A stretch of DNA of 9,118 bases from NCBI GenBank assembly GCA_938028645.1, contig CALIMD010000355.1, positions 1 through 9,118 on the forward strand, given 5' to 3'. A program made the position numbers and the translations under genes. This document shows, in pieces, positions 1 to 6,716 of the stretch. This stretch comes from an uncultured Alphaproteobacteria bacterium. GTDB taxonomy: Bacteria; Pseudomonadota; Alphaproteobacteria; Thalassobaculales; Thalassobaculaceae. The notes below the pieces were generated by a model. That model saw nothing but the letters and a program-made list of their open reading frames with translations. It did not search any database and was not told the DNA's origin. Position 1 is the stretch's first letter. The number at the start of each line of letters is the position of its first letter.

Positions 1-1
1 T

Positions 2-1210
2 TTAGATTCTCTCTATGATGGTGGCCATACCCTGGCCAACCCCTATACACATTGTGCAGAGGGCATATTTGCCGCCGGTTTCCTCAAGTTCTTGTGCAGC
101 TGTCAATATGAGGCGCGCACCACTTGCGCCTAAAGGATGGCCAAGAGCAATTGCACCACCATTTGGGTTCACTCGAGGATCGTCATCAGCCACGCCTAAT
201 TCCCTCATAGTTGCGAGAGCCTGACTGGCAAAGGCTTCATTAAGTTCGATCACATCCATATCCGCTATAGTCAGACCTGCACGGGCAAGCACCTTTTGCG
301 ACGCTGGAGCCGGACCGATACCCATAATTCTAGGCTCCACGCCAGCGGTAGCACCAGCGACCACTCGGGCACGGATTTTCAAACCATTTTTAGCAGCCGC
401 CTCTTCACTCGCTATAATCATTGCAGCGGATCCATCATTTACACCACTTGCATTACCGGCTGTAACACTGCCACCCTCTTTACGAAAGGGCGTTGCTAAT
501 TTAGCCAAGCCTTCCATAGTCGTTTCGGGACGAGGATGCTCATCTGTATCAACAACAGTTACTGCGCCACGCCGGCCTGGTATTTCTACAGCGATAAGTT
601 CCTTAGCAAGACGTCCATTTTCCATGGCGATCCCGGCTTTACGTTGACTATTAAACGCAAATTTATCTTGATCCTCCCGTCGAATTTGAAATTTCTCTGC
701 CACGTTCTCCCCTGTAACTGGCATAGAATCAGATCCGTATTGACTCTCCATTTTCGGGTTAACAAAACGCCATCCTATGGTGGTATCAAAAATTTCGGTT
801 GTGCGAGCAAATGCTGTTTCCGACTTCGCCATGACAAAAGGCGCGCGGCTCATGCTCTCACTACCTCCAGCTATGAAAAAGCTTCCCTCGTCTGACCGGA
901 CAGCCCTTGCCGCGGCATTTACCGCCTCCATACCCGATGCACAAAGGCGATTTACTGTCGCTCCAGGCACTTCAGGAGAAATACCAGCAAGAAGCAGCGC
1001 CATCCTAGCAACATTTCGGTTATCTTCTCCTGCCTGATTCACGCAGCCATAATAAACATCATCGACCTGACTCCAATCAACGTCCGGGTTACGTTTCATC
1101 AATTCCTGAATAGGAAGAGCTGCCAGATCATCCGCCCGAACCTTCGATAAAGCACCAGCATATCGGCCTATTGGCGTTCTAACTGCATCACAAACGTAAG
1201 CTTCTGTCAT
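2..1210 (-). CDS. pcaF: 3-oxoadipyl-CoA thiolase-like acetyl-CoA acyltransferase (PcaF/PaaJ type)
   Basis: A 402-residue thiolase. Family members cleave a 3-oxoacyl-CoA with free CoA; the PcaF/PaaJ branch converts 3-oxoadipyl-CoA to succinyl-CoA and acetyl-CoA in the cytoplasm. The full catalytic set is visible: acyl-accepting C90 in NRLCASGM, N324 in NEAFA, H358 in GHPLGASG, and C388 in MCIGVGQG. The stretches GEDNRNVARMALLLAG and TTIGWRF near residues 61-76 and 140-150 resemble PcaF more than FadA or PhaA, and the length matches PcaF. I start the gene at ATG 1210 rather than the in-frame ATG at 1279, because a perfect GGAGG lies just upstream and the protein then begins MTEAYVCDAVRTPIG, as thiolases do. 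The stop codon is at positions 2-4. It is the last visible gene of a leftward group with an MDR and an SDR enzyme. The thiolase assignment is firm; specificity for 3-oxoadipyl-CoA is inferred from resemblance, since no other beta-ketoadipate gene is in the window. Confidence 0.9.
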   Translation of the reverse strand: MTEAYVCDAVRTPIGRYAGALSKVRADDLAALPIQELMKRNPDVDWSQVDDVYYGCVNQAGEDNRNVARMALLLAGISPEVPGATVNRLCASGMEAVNAAARAVRSDEGSFFIAGGSESMSRAPFVMAKSETAFARTTEIFDTTIGWRFVNPKMESQYGSDSMPVTGENVAEKFQIRREDQDKFAFNSQRKAGIAMENGRLAKELIAVEIPGRRGAVTVVDTDEHPRPETTMEGLAKLATPFRKEGGSVTAGNASGVNDGSAAMIIASEEAAAKNGLKIRARVVAGATAGVEPRIMGIGPAPASQKVLARAGLTIADMDVIELNEAFASQALATMRELGVADDDPRVNPNGGAIALGHPLGASGARLILTAAQELEETGGKYALCTMCIGVGQGMATIIERI

Positions 1211-1220
1211 AACTTCCTCC
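1211..1220 (-). promoter_or_regulatory. Ribosome binding site deciding the thiolase start
   Basis: On the minus strand this reads GGAGGAAGTT directly before ATG 1210, a near-perfect Shine-Dalgarno with normal spacing. It supports the start at 1210. The 23 codons between the in-frame ATG at 1279 and this start resemble no thiolase N-terminus. Confidence 0.85.
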
Positions 1221-1319
1221 AACTCATGAAAATATAATCGGCTACCTGCACCATAATTTCTTTTTAATACACATATCAAGAGCAGTAGCTTTGTTAGTAG
1301 GTCTTTTTCTAAAAGATTT

Positions 1320-2324
1320 TTAAATTTTAATCACTAATTTACCAAAATGATTAGCATTTTGCATTTCGGAAAAAGCATCTTTAGCCTCTTCGAAATCAAC
1401 AACTTGATCAATTACAGGCCTTATTGAGTGATCTACTATCGCTTGATTCATATCATCAAACATTTTACGGCTTCCAACATAGATCCCTTGTAATTTTATT
1501 GACTTTCGCATGACCGCCGTTGGATTAATTTGTCCGCCGGTTAAAACTCCTATCAGTCCAATCGATCCACCCACTTTTGTGGCAGCAATTGATTTCTCCA
1601 AGGTGCCCGCTCCTCCAACCTCAACGGTATGATCGACACCATTTCCCGAAGTTAGCTTCAACACATGTGATTCCCAGTCAGGGTTTTCAGAATAATTAAC
1701 AAGCCCCCAAGCACCTAATTGTTTTGCACGCTCTAATTTTGCGTCGCTAGATGATGTAATGATGACTCTGGCTCCAACCATTTTCGAAAGTTGCAACGCC
1801 ATAATGGAAACTCCACCTGTACCCAATAACAGTACGGTACTGTCTTTTGTCACTTTCCCTGTTTCAAAAATGCTGTTCCATGCTGTTAATGCGGCACAGG
1901 GCAAGGTAGAAGCTTCTTCAAAAGAAAGTCCATCTGGCATTGGCACCAATCCATTCTGATTTAGGATCCGATACTCTGCCAACATCCCGTCCACAGTGCC
2001 GCCCAATGCATTTGCCATATCGTTTGCGGTTATCGATCCATCAACCCACGTTTGAAAAAACGTCCCACACACTTTGTCCCCTACCTTAAATCGCGTTACT
2101 TCATCACCAATAGCAACAACTTCTCCTGCACCATCCGAATTTGGGATTCTTGGGTAAATGATCCCTCTGGGAGCCGGGTCCATAATGGTCATTAAATCTC
2201 TGTAATTAACTGAGGATGCTCTCACCCGAATCAAAACCTGATCAGCAAGAGGTTGTGGCAAATCACGATTTGCCAGAGAAAGCCCAGCAAGACCTTGATC
2301 GTTTATGATTTCATAATGGCGCAT
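1320..2324 (-). CDS. Zinc-free medium-chain dehydrogenase, quinone oxidoreductase-like (NAD(P)-dependent)
   Basis: A complete 334-residue medium-chain dehydrogenase/reductase. The N-terminal GroES-like domain holds ASSVNYRDLM (36-45) and IPNSDGAGEV (60-69). The Rossmann domain begins with LPCAALTAW (141-149) and the nucleotide loop GTGGVS (168-173), followed by GVDHTVEVGG. The cysteine that binds catalytic zinc in classical alcohol dehydrogenases is not present; the site reads SVNYRD, typical of zinc-independent quinone or enoyl reductases. The family uses NAD(P)H to reduce quinones, enones or enoyl thioesters, so oxidoreduction of a carbonyl or alkene in the same pathway as the neighbouring thiolase is plausible. 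AAGGA precedes ATG 2324. It lies 56 nt downstream of the SDR gene and about 109 nt upstream of the thiolase, all on the minus strand, so co-transcription is likely. The family is clear; the substrate is unknown. Confidence 0.85.
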   Translation of the reverse strand: MRHYEIINDQGLAGLSLANRDLPQPLADQVLIRVRASSVNYRDLMTIMDPAPRGIIYPRIPNSDGAGEVVAIGDEVTRFKVGDKVCGTFFQTWVDGSITANDMANALGGTVDGMLAEYRILNQNGLVPMPDGLSFEEASTLPCAALTAWNSIFETGKVTKDSTVLLLGTGGVSIMALQLSKMVGARVIITSSSDAKLERAKQLGAWGLVNYSENPDWESHVLKLTSGNGVDHTVEVGGAGTLEKSIAATKVGGSIGLIGVLTGGQINPTAVMRKSIKLQGIYVGSRKMFDDMNQAIVDHSIRPVIDQVVDFEEAKDAFSEMQNANHFGKLVIKI

Positions 2325-2339
2325 TCTTTTTCCTTAAAA

Positions 2340-2376
2340 AATAAGCAGCAACTGATTAAAACAAGTGAATAAGCAG
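2340..2376. repeat. Short direct repeat AATAAGCAG between SDR and MDR genes
   Basis: AATAAGCAG occurs at 2340-2348 and again at 2368-2376, a 28-bp period, in the 56-nt gap between the SDR and MDR genes. The gap is AT-rich and chance is a realistic explanation. I assign no function. Confidence 0.35.
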
Positions 2377-2380
2377 TTTT

Positions 2381-3145
2381 TTAAGTAGGTAATCGGCCAT
2401 TATCCAATACAATTGTCTGCCCGGTTATCGCTGGATTAACAGCCAGGAAAAGTATCCCTTGAGCTACATCTTCGGGTTCAACCATTCTTTTTAGCAAAGA
2501 TGACTCAATGGAAATTTCTTTGTTAGCTTGTTTCCAAGGGTCGGTCCACGCCGTACGAGTTAACCCCGGGGCAACAGCATTTACTCGAATATCAGGAGCT
2601 AGCGCCCGAGCAAGACAGCGCGTCTGGCTAATAATGGCCGCCTTTGAATTCGCATATGCAATTGAACTCCCTGCGTTCCCAATGCCTGCTATTGACGCGG
2701 TGTTTACAATACAACCTTTTGAAGCCTTCAGCGCACTTGCAGCCTTCCTAGAACATCTAAACGGACCGATAACATTTGTATGCATTATAGACTGCCATCG
2801 TTCCTCAGTCATCGCATCTAAATCCTCAAAAGGTATCGGCTCCACGGTTGCTGCCGTTCCCGCATTATTAACCAAGATATCTAATCCTCCTAGTTTATCT
2901 ATAGCGTTAAAAACCATAGCATCTGCGCTTTCTGGATCAGATACATCACCCGGCGCTGCAATCGCTTGACATCCCTCGCCGTTCAACATCTCAACGACTT
3001 CTGCCCCCCTTTGATCTGCTGATAAATGGTTTACTGCTACCGTCGCTCCACATTGCGCTAAGAGTATAGCAATCGATTTCCCTATTCCAGAAGATGCCCC
3101 TGTAACGAGAGCCTTTTTGCCTGACAAGTCTGCTTTAATCACCAT
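2381..3145 (-). CDS. SDR-family NAD(P)-dependent oxidoreductase
   Basis: A complete 254-residue classical short-chain dehydrogenase/reductase, the usual length for the family. The cofactor loop TGASSGIG is at 15-22 and NNAG at 93-96. The catalytic tetrad is intact: N124, S151, Y164 and K168 (Y-x3-K). A PG motif follows in VAPGLTRT, and the C-terminus ends near VLDNGRLPT. The enzyme should interconvert an alcohol and a ketone in the cytoplasm with NAD(H) or NADP(H); 3-hydroxyacyl-type substrates are common in this FabG-like branch and would suit the thiolase two genes downstream, but this is inference. ATG 3145 is preceded by AAGGGA at proper spacing. It is the first gene of the leftward group and diverges from the TRAP receptor gene across a 316-bp gap. 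No damaged residue or frameshift is seen. Confidence 0.88.
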   Translation of the reverse strand: MVIKADLSGKKALVTGASSGIGKSIAILLAQCGATVAVNHLSADQRGAEVVEMLNGEGCQAIAAPGDVSDPESADAMVFNAIDKLGGLDILVNNAGTAATVEPIPFEDLDAMTEERWQSIMHTNVIGPFRCSRKAASALKASKGCIVNTASIAGIGNAGSSIAYANSKAAIISQTRCLARALAPDIRVNAVAPGLTRTAWTDPWKQANKEISIESSLLKRMVEPEDVAQGILFLAVNPAITGQTIVLDNGRLPT

Positions 3146-3214
3146 ATAATCCCTTCAAGAACAAACCGACTTAATATCATTTTTTGATCAGTCAACATTG
3201 CGTTGATAAAGAAT

Positions 3215-3238
3215 AAATAACTTATTATTGAGTTATTT
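3215..3238. promoter_or_regulatory. Inverted repeat AAATAACT-N8-AGTTATTT, possible operator
   Basis: A perfect 8-bp inverted repeat with an 8-bp spacer, 70-93 bp upstream of the SDR start. Two further pairs inside the spacer are also symmetric. The size and symmetry suit a dimeric regulator site. The arms are almost all A/T, so chance or a weak cruciform cannot be excluded. Confidence 0.35.
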
Positions 3239-3273
3239 TCCAAACAACAACTAAACCATAAAAACCTTTTGAG

Positions 3274-3296
3274 AACAGATCATTGCATAATCTGTT
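3274..3296. promoter_or_regulatory. Inverted repeat AACAGAT-N9-ATCTGTT, possible operator
   Basis: A perfect 7-bp inverted repeat with a 9-bp spacer; two more spacer pairs are symmetric, giving 9 of 11 possible pairs over 23 bp. No T-run follows, so it is not a terminator. It sits near the middle of the divergent region, where one bound regulator could affect both directions. The regulator is not in the window. Confidence 0.42.
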
Positions 3297-3322
3297 TGTA
3301 TTTGCGCAGTTTTTATTGTTGG

Positions 3323-3340
3323 TTGACACATTAGTGTAAA
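3323..3340. promoter_or_regulatory. Imperfect palindrome TTnACAC-N4-GTGTnAA overlapping a TTGACA hexamer
   Basis: An 18-bp dyad with 6 of 7 arm positions paired and a 4-bp centre. Its left arm is a consensus-like -35 hexamer (TTGACA, 3323-3328) pointing toward the TRAP genes, so protein bound here could block a promoter. No good -10 sequence lies at the expected distance, which weakens the promoter reading. Confidence 0.35.
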
Positions 3341-3461
3341 GTTTTTCTGCACGTTTTAAACGCAACAACTCTTGCATCCACCCCATCTATCATGCAATCT
3401 CCAATCTTAATAATTGTAAAGCCGTATATAAACGGATGGAAATGATAATTTGGAGGAATAG

Positions 3462-4613
3462 ATGAATTTCAAAAAAACTGCGATAATTGCGGCTGTAGCA
3501 GGTGCGGCTGTTGCAATTTCTAGCGCGGCGTTTGCTGGTGGAATGCCAAAGAAAACAGCCTGGACTGCCTACGGAACAACATCATCCGGATATGCTCAAG
3601 CGGTTGCTATCGGTAACATGATGAAGAAACATTATGGTACCAATATGAGGGTAATCCCTGGAAAAAATGATATATCCCGAATGGCTCCTCTAAGAGATAA
3701 TAAAGCAGGATACTGTGCTTGTGGCGTCGCGGCTTATTTTGGCCAAGAAGGCGTGTTTATCTTTGCTGATAAAAAATGGGGGCCACAACCTATTCGACTG
3801 CTGATGACAAATATAGGCTCTTTTGGACTGTCTTTAGCGACGGCGAAAGATGCTGGCGTCAAAACGATGGCAGATATGAAAGGCAAGAGAGTTTCATGGG
3901 TTCAGGGTGCACCCGCACTTAACTGGAACGTAGGAGCCCAGTTGGCTTTTGCTGGTTTAACATGGGATGACGTTCAGAAGGTTAAAGTTTCTGGTTTTGG
4001 CGCTTCTTTCGATGCTATCATAAACGGGCAGTCTGATGCAGCTTTTTCCAGTACCGTTTCACCTAGTCCAAAGAAATTAGCTGCTTCACCAAGAGGACTC
4101 CATTGGGTTCCAGTCCCGCATGACGATGCCGCAGGTTGGAAACGCATGTCGGCCGCTGCTCCTGTTTATGGAAAAGTCAAAGCTAAGATTGGTTCAGAGA
4201 TAGATAAGAAAAACCCACCACATCTATCAAATTATCCTTACCCTATCTTAGTGGCTAATGAATCCTGGGATGCTGGAGAAGTCTACGCAATCGTCAAAGC
4301 CATGGTCGAACACTACGATGATTACAAATCAGCAGCCAAAGGAGCACTTGGTTGGAAACTAGATAATCAAAACATGCAATGGGCAATGCCATACCATGCT
4401 GGAGCAATTAAATTCTTCAAAGAAGCTGGTAAATGGGATGCTGCTGCTCAAAAACATCAAGATATGTTAGTCGGACGCCAAGCAGTGATCAAAAAAGCTT
4501 GGGATGCGCTTGCTGGAAAGGACAGCATGAGTAAAGACGAACTGAAAGCGGCTTGGAAGCCTGCACGAGTAGCAGCACTTAAAGCAGCTGGTCTTGATCC
4601 TATTTTCAAATAA
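3462..4613 (+). CDS. TRAP transporter substrate-binding protein, TAXI family
   Basis: A 383-residue periplasmic receptor that should capture a solute and deliver it to the fused TRAP permease encoded next. The N-terminus is a clear Sec signal peptide: basic MNFKK, a hydrophobic stretch at about 6-22 and a likely AFA|GG cleavage after residue 25. The mature part carries TAXI-like features: YGTTSSGYAQAVAIGN at about 37-52, a domain beginning MADMKGKRVSWV, and GFGASFDAIINGQSDAAF. Two features differ from what I expect: a CxC pair at C85 and C87, the only cysteines in the mature protein, and an Ala/Lys-rich C-terminal tail making it longer than the roughly 320-residue TAXI norm. GGAGG at 3452-3456 fixes ATG 3462. 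The permease starts 29 nt after its stop. TAXI ligands are mostly unknown, with glutamate or other organic acids proposed for some, so the substrate is left open. Confidence 0.9.
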   Translation: MNFKKTAIIAAVAGAAVAISSAAFAGGMPKKTAWTAYGTTSSGYAQAVAIGNMMKKHYGTNMRVIPGKNDISRMAPLRDNKAGYCACGVAAYFGQEGVFIFADKKWGPQPIRLLMTNIGSFGLSLATAKDAGVKTMADMKGKRVSWVQGAPALNWNVGAQLAFAGLTWDDVQKVKVSGFGASFDAIINGQSDAAFSSTVSPSPKKLAASPRGLHWVPVPHDDAAGWKRMSAAAPVYGKVKAKIGSEIDKKNPPHLSNYPYPILVANESWDAGEVYAIVKAMVEHYDDYKSAAKGALGWKLDNQNMQWAMPYHAGAIKFFKEAGKWDAAAQKHQDMLVGRQAVIKKAWDALAGKDSMSKDELKAAWKPARVAALKAAGLDPIFK

Positions 4614-4642
4614 TTTTTGAATTAGGAAAATAAAGAAAGAAA

Positions 4643-6622
4643 ATGTCTGACGTTGATACGAAAGACGGGCCGGCGACAACCGAACAACGGTTTCGTCGGC
4701 TCAATCCTTTCTGGAAATGGCTATTGATAGCGCTGTCTGTAGCGTCAATTGTATTTTCAGCTTATCAGGTTTTTAATCTCGGCAGGTACACGGGATTTGT
4801 GCCCATAGAAAACCAGTATTTTTATGCAATCGTCGCATTACTTCTGCCAACCGCATTCATTGTTTTTCCGGTTTCAGGAAAATCCGGCCACGATGGCATG
4901 ACCTGGTATGATATTCTGCTGTTCCTTGCAACAGGAGGAATCTGTCTGGTTTTTGTCTATTTTTCGATCGACATGCTCGATGAGGGCTGGGAGTTTTCGG
5001 CCCCAGAAGAGATGCAGTGGCTCAGTTTACTGCTCGTTTTGTTGGCTATTGAGGCAGTGCGAAGAACCGGTGGTGGTATTGTTACTGCCATCATTGTTAT
5101 TTTTGCTATTTACCCCCTATTTGCCGGCGAAATGCCGGGTGTTCTTGAAGGTACTACAGAGTCTCTTTGGGATACGGTAGCCTATTATGCTCTTTCAACT
5201 GAAGCTTTAATTGGTATTCCCACGCGAGCATTTGCCGGGTTAGTTATCGGTTTCTTGTTATTTGGAGTGGCGCTTCAATATACGGGTGGCGGACAATTTT
5301 TTCTCAATCTGGCTTTCGCATTATTAGGGCATGTGCGAGGTGGTCCGGCAAAAGTTGCTATTTTCGCGTCCGGTTTGATGGGCTCTATGAGCGGTAGCGT
5401 AATTACCAATGTACTTACAACCGGTTCTTTGTCTATTCCCGCAATGAAAAGAATTGGATTTCAACCCCATGTCGCTGGTGGTGTAGAGGCTTGTGCGTCT
5501 ACCGGTGGAGTACTGATGCCTCCTATCATGGGAGCTACTGCGTTCATTATGGCAATCAATCTTGAGGTGCCATATCGCGATATTGTCGTAGCGGCTGTCA
5601 TACCTTCGGTTTTATATTTTTTCGCACTATTTATGCAAATAGACGGATACGCAGCTCGCAATAAATTAGAGGGGCTACCCAAAATTGAACTTCCGTCAGT
5701 GCGCCAGACGCTTAAGGACGGTTGGTATTACGTAGCTGTTTTCGCATTGCTTATCTACCTCCTGGTATTCATGCAACGCGAGGCGCAAGCACCGTTTTAT
5801 GCTACGATTTTACTACTTGTCATTAATCAAACACATCCGAAACACCGTTGGAATTGGGATCGTTTTGTTGAATTTTTAGTAGCAACGGGACGTTTATTTG
5901 CTGAATTAGCAGCGATCCTTGTCGGTATCGGGTTAATCGTTGGCTCCCTCTCCTATTCAGGGAAAATTGGCACACTTGCATTCGAATTATTACAGTTAGC
6001 AGGTAACAATGTTGCCTTACTACTTATGCTTGGGGCGCTTGCGAGCTTTATAATGGGGATAGGGGTCACGGTAACTGTGGCTTACATTATTTTAGCTCTT
6101 ACATTAGCTCCAGCTCTTACAGATAGTGGTCTTTCTGCCATGGGCGTTCATATGTTTATGCTCTATTGGGGAATGCTTTCTTACATTACCCCGCCTGTGG
6201 CACTGGGCTCTTTTGCGGCAGCAAGCTTGGCCCAAGCAAGTCCAATGCGGACTGGATTTGAGTCGATGAAACTCGGAACTATTATTTACTTTGTTCCATT
6301 CTTCTTTGTACTTGACCCAGGTTTGATAATGCAAGGTGAACCGTTACACATCCTGACAGTTTTTAGTTGTGCCATTTTAGGCGTTATCGTTTTGTCGACA
6401 AGTCTTCAAGGGTACCTCTATGGTGTCGGTGATCTTACTGGGATGGGTATTATTCAGTGGCCAATCCGATTAGCATTGATGATAGGAGCAATGGCTTTTG
6501 CCATGCCCGGGAACGATGTTATTGGTATGGATAATATGCAATTATTTATTGTCGGACTTGTTCTGACCGGTGGTGCTGCTATTTTAGCGTTTGCAGCACG
6601 GAAGGTAACCGCTTCAGGATAA
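4643..6622 (+). CDS. TRAP transporter fused permease (4TM/12TM, TAXI-associated)
   Basis: A 659-residue inner-membrane protein in which the small (DctQ-like) and large (DctM-like) TRAP subunits are fused, the usual form in TAXI systems. It should move the receptor-delivered solute inward with an ion gradient. The N-terminal part shows membrane segments at about 27-47, 59-77, 89-109 and 124-137, with WYD at 88-90 and the family-typical EAVRRTGG at 137-144. The DctM part contains GSMSGSVITNVLTTGS (247-262) and the second-half signature YITPPVA (514-520) after a GIGVTVTVAYI segment. The length is near the low end for fused permeases. The Shine-Dalgarno is weak: only AAAGAAAG lies close to ATG 4643, so translation may partly depend on coupling to the receptor gene 29 nt upstream. 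A strong terminator follows the stop. Confidence 0.92.
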   Translation: MSDVDTKDGPATTEQRFRRLNPFWKWLLIALSVASIVFSAYQVFNLGRYTGFVPIENQYFYAIVALLLPTAFIVFPVSGKSGHDGMTWYDILLFLATGGICLVFVYFSIDMLDEGWEFSAPEEMQWLSLLLVLLAIEAVRRTGGGIVTAIIVIFAIYPLFAGEMPGVLEGTTESLWDTVAYYALSTEALIGIPTRAFAGLVIGFLLFGVALQYTGGGQFFLNLAFALLGHVRGGPAKVAIFASGLMGSMSGSVITNVLTTGSLSIPAMKRIGFQPHVAGGVEACASTGGVLMPPIMGATAFIMAINLEVPYRDIVVAAVIPSVLYFFALFMQIDGYAARNKLEGLPKIELPSVRQTLKDGWYYVAVFALLIYLLVFMQREAQAPFYATILLLVINQTHPKHRWNWDRFVEFLVATGRLFAELAAILVGIGLIVGSLSYSGKIGTLAFELLQLAGNNVALLLMLGALASFIMGIGVTVTVAYIILALTLAPALTDSGLSAMGVHMFMLYWGMLSYITPPVALGSFAAASLAQASPMRTGFESMKLGTIIYFVPFFFVLDPGLIMQGEPLHILTVFSCAILGVIVLSTSLQGYLYGVGDLTGMGIIQWPIRLALMIGAMAFAMPGNDVIGMDNMQLFIVGLVLTGGAAILAFAARKVTASG

Positions 6623-6646
6623 TTTAGACGTAAATAATAGAAATTG

Positions 6647-6691
6647 AATGGGCGTTCTTGTAAGCTAAAAAGCTACGACGCCCATTTTTTT
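6647..6691 (+). terminator. Rho-independent terminator after the TRAP genes
   Basis: AATGGGCGT at 6647-6655 pairs perfectly with ACGCCCATT at 6678-6686. A second inner stem, GTA(A)GCT with AGCTAC around an AAAA loop (6667-6670), extends the hairpin. A run of seven T (6685-6691) follows. It lies 24 nt after the permease stop and ends 25 nt before the next start codon, so it should separate the TRAP unit from the GGT gene, fully or partly. Confidence 0.88.
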
Positions 6692-6716
6692 AAAGAATAT
6701 ATTATTGGATTGAACA

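Larger units (their letters stand above)
3146..3461. other. Divergent intergenic control region
   Basis: These 316 bp separate the leftward SDR start from the rightward TRAP receptor start, so promoters for both units should lie here. The region is AT-rich and contains three separate inverted repeats (listed individually), a weaker TTGCAT/ATGCAA pair at 3372-3377 and 3392-3397, and a TTGACA hexamer at 3323-3328. I could not find a convincing -10 box at 16-18 bp from that hexamer, nor a good promoter for the minus strand. GGAGG at 3452-3456 is the receptor's Shine-Dalgarno. I see no RNA gene, no convincing small protein gene and no riboswitch class I can recognise. Confidence 0.6.

Noticed and set aside
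536..895. A 119-codon plus-strand open frame opposite the thiolase gene
   Set aside because: It is antisense to conserved thiolase sequence; its composition is cysteine- and histidine-rich in the way of non-coding frames.
1211..1279. In-frame upstream ATG at 1279 that would add 23 residues to the thiolase
   Set aside because: The extension has no thiolase-like sequence, and a perfect Shine-Dalgarno sits directly before ATG 1210, where the protein begins as family members do.
1251..1279. Minus-strand TTGATA-N17-TTATGG as a separate thiolase promoter
   Set aside because: The -10 hexamer matches the consensus poorly; the 109-nt gap is compatible with co-transcription from upstream.
1300..1320. 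TCTTTT/AAAAGA minus-strand hairpin after the MDR gene as a terminator
   Set aside because: The stem has only A/T pairs plus one C/G and no following T-run, so it is too weak.
2508..2969. A 153-codon plus-strand open frame opposite the SDR gene
   Set aside because: It lies entirely antisense to a gene with an intact SDR catalytic set, has no good ribosome site and resembles no known protein.
3372..3397. TTGCAT-N14-ATGCAA inverted pair in the TRAP leader as a terminator or riboswitch stem
   Set aside because: The stem is only 6 bp and AT-leaning with a 14-nt loop, and no T-run or known riboswitch core follows.
3392..3445. A 17-codon open frame (MQSPILIIVKPYINGWK) just upstream of the TRAP receptor, a possible leader peptide
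   Set aside because: No Shine-Dalgarno precedes its ATG, and it shows no run of regulatory codons or attenuator hairpin; chance is more likely.
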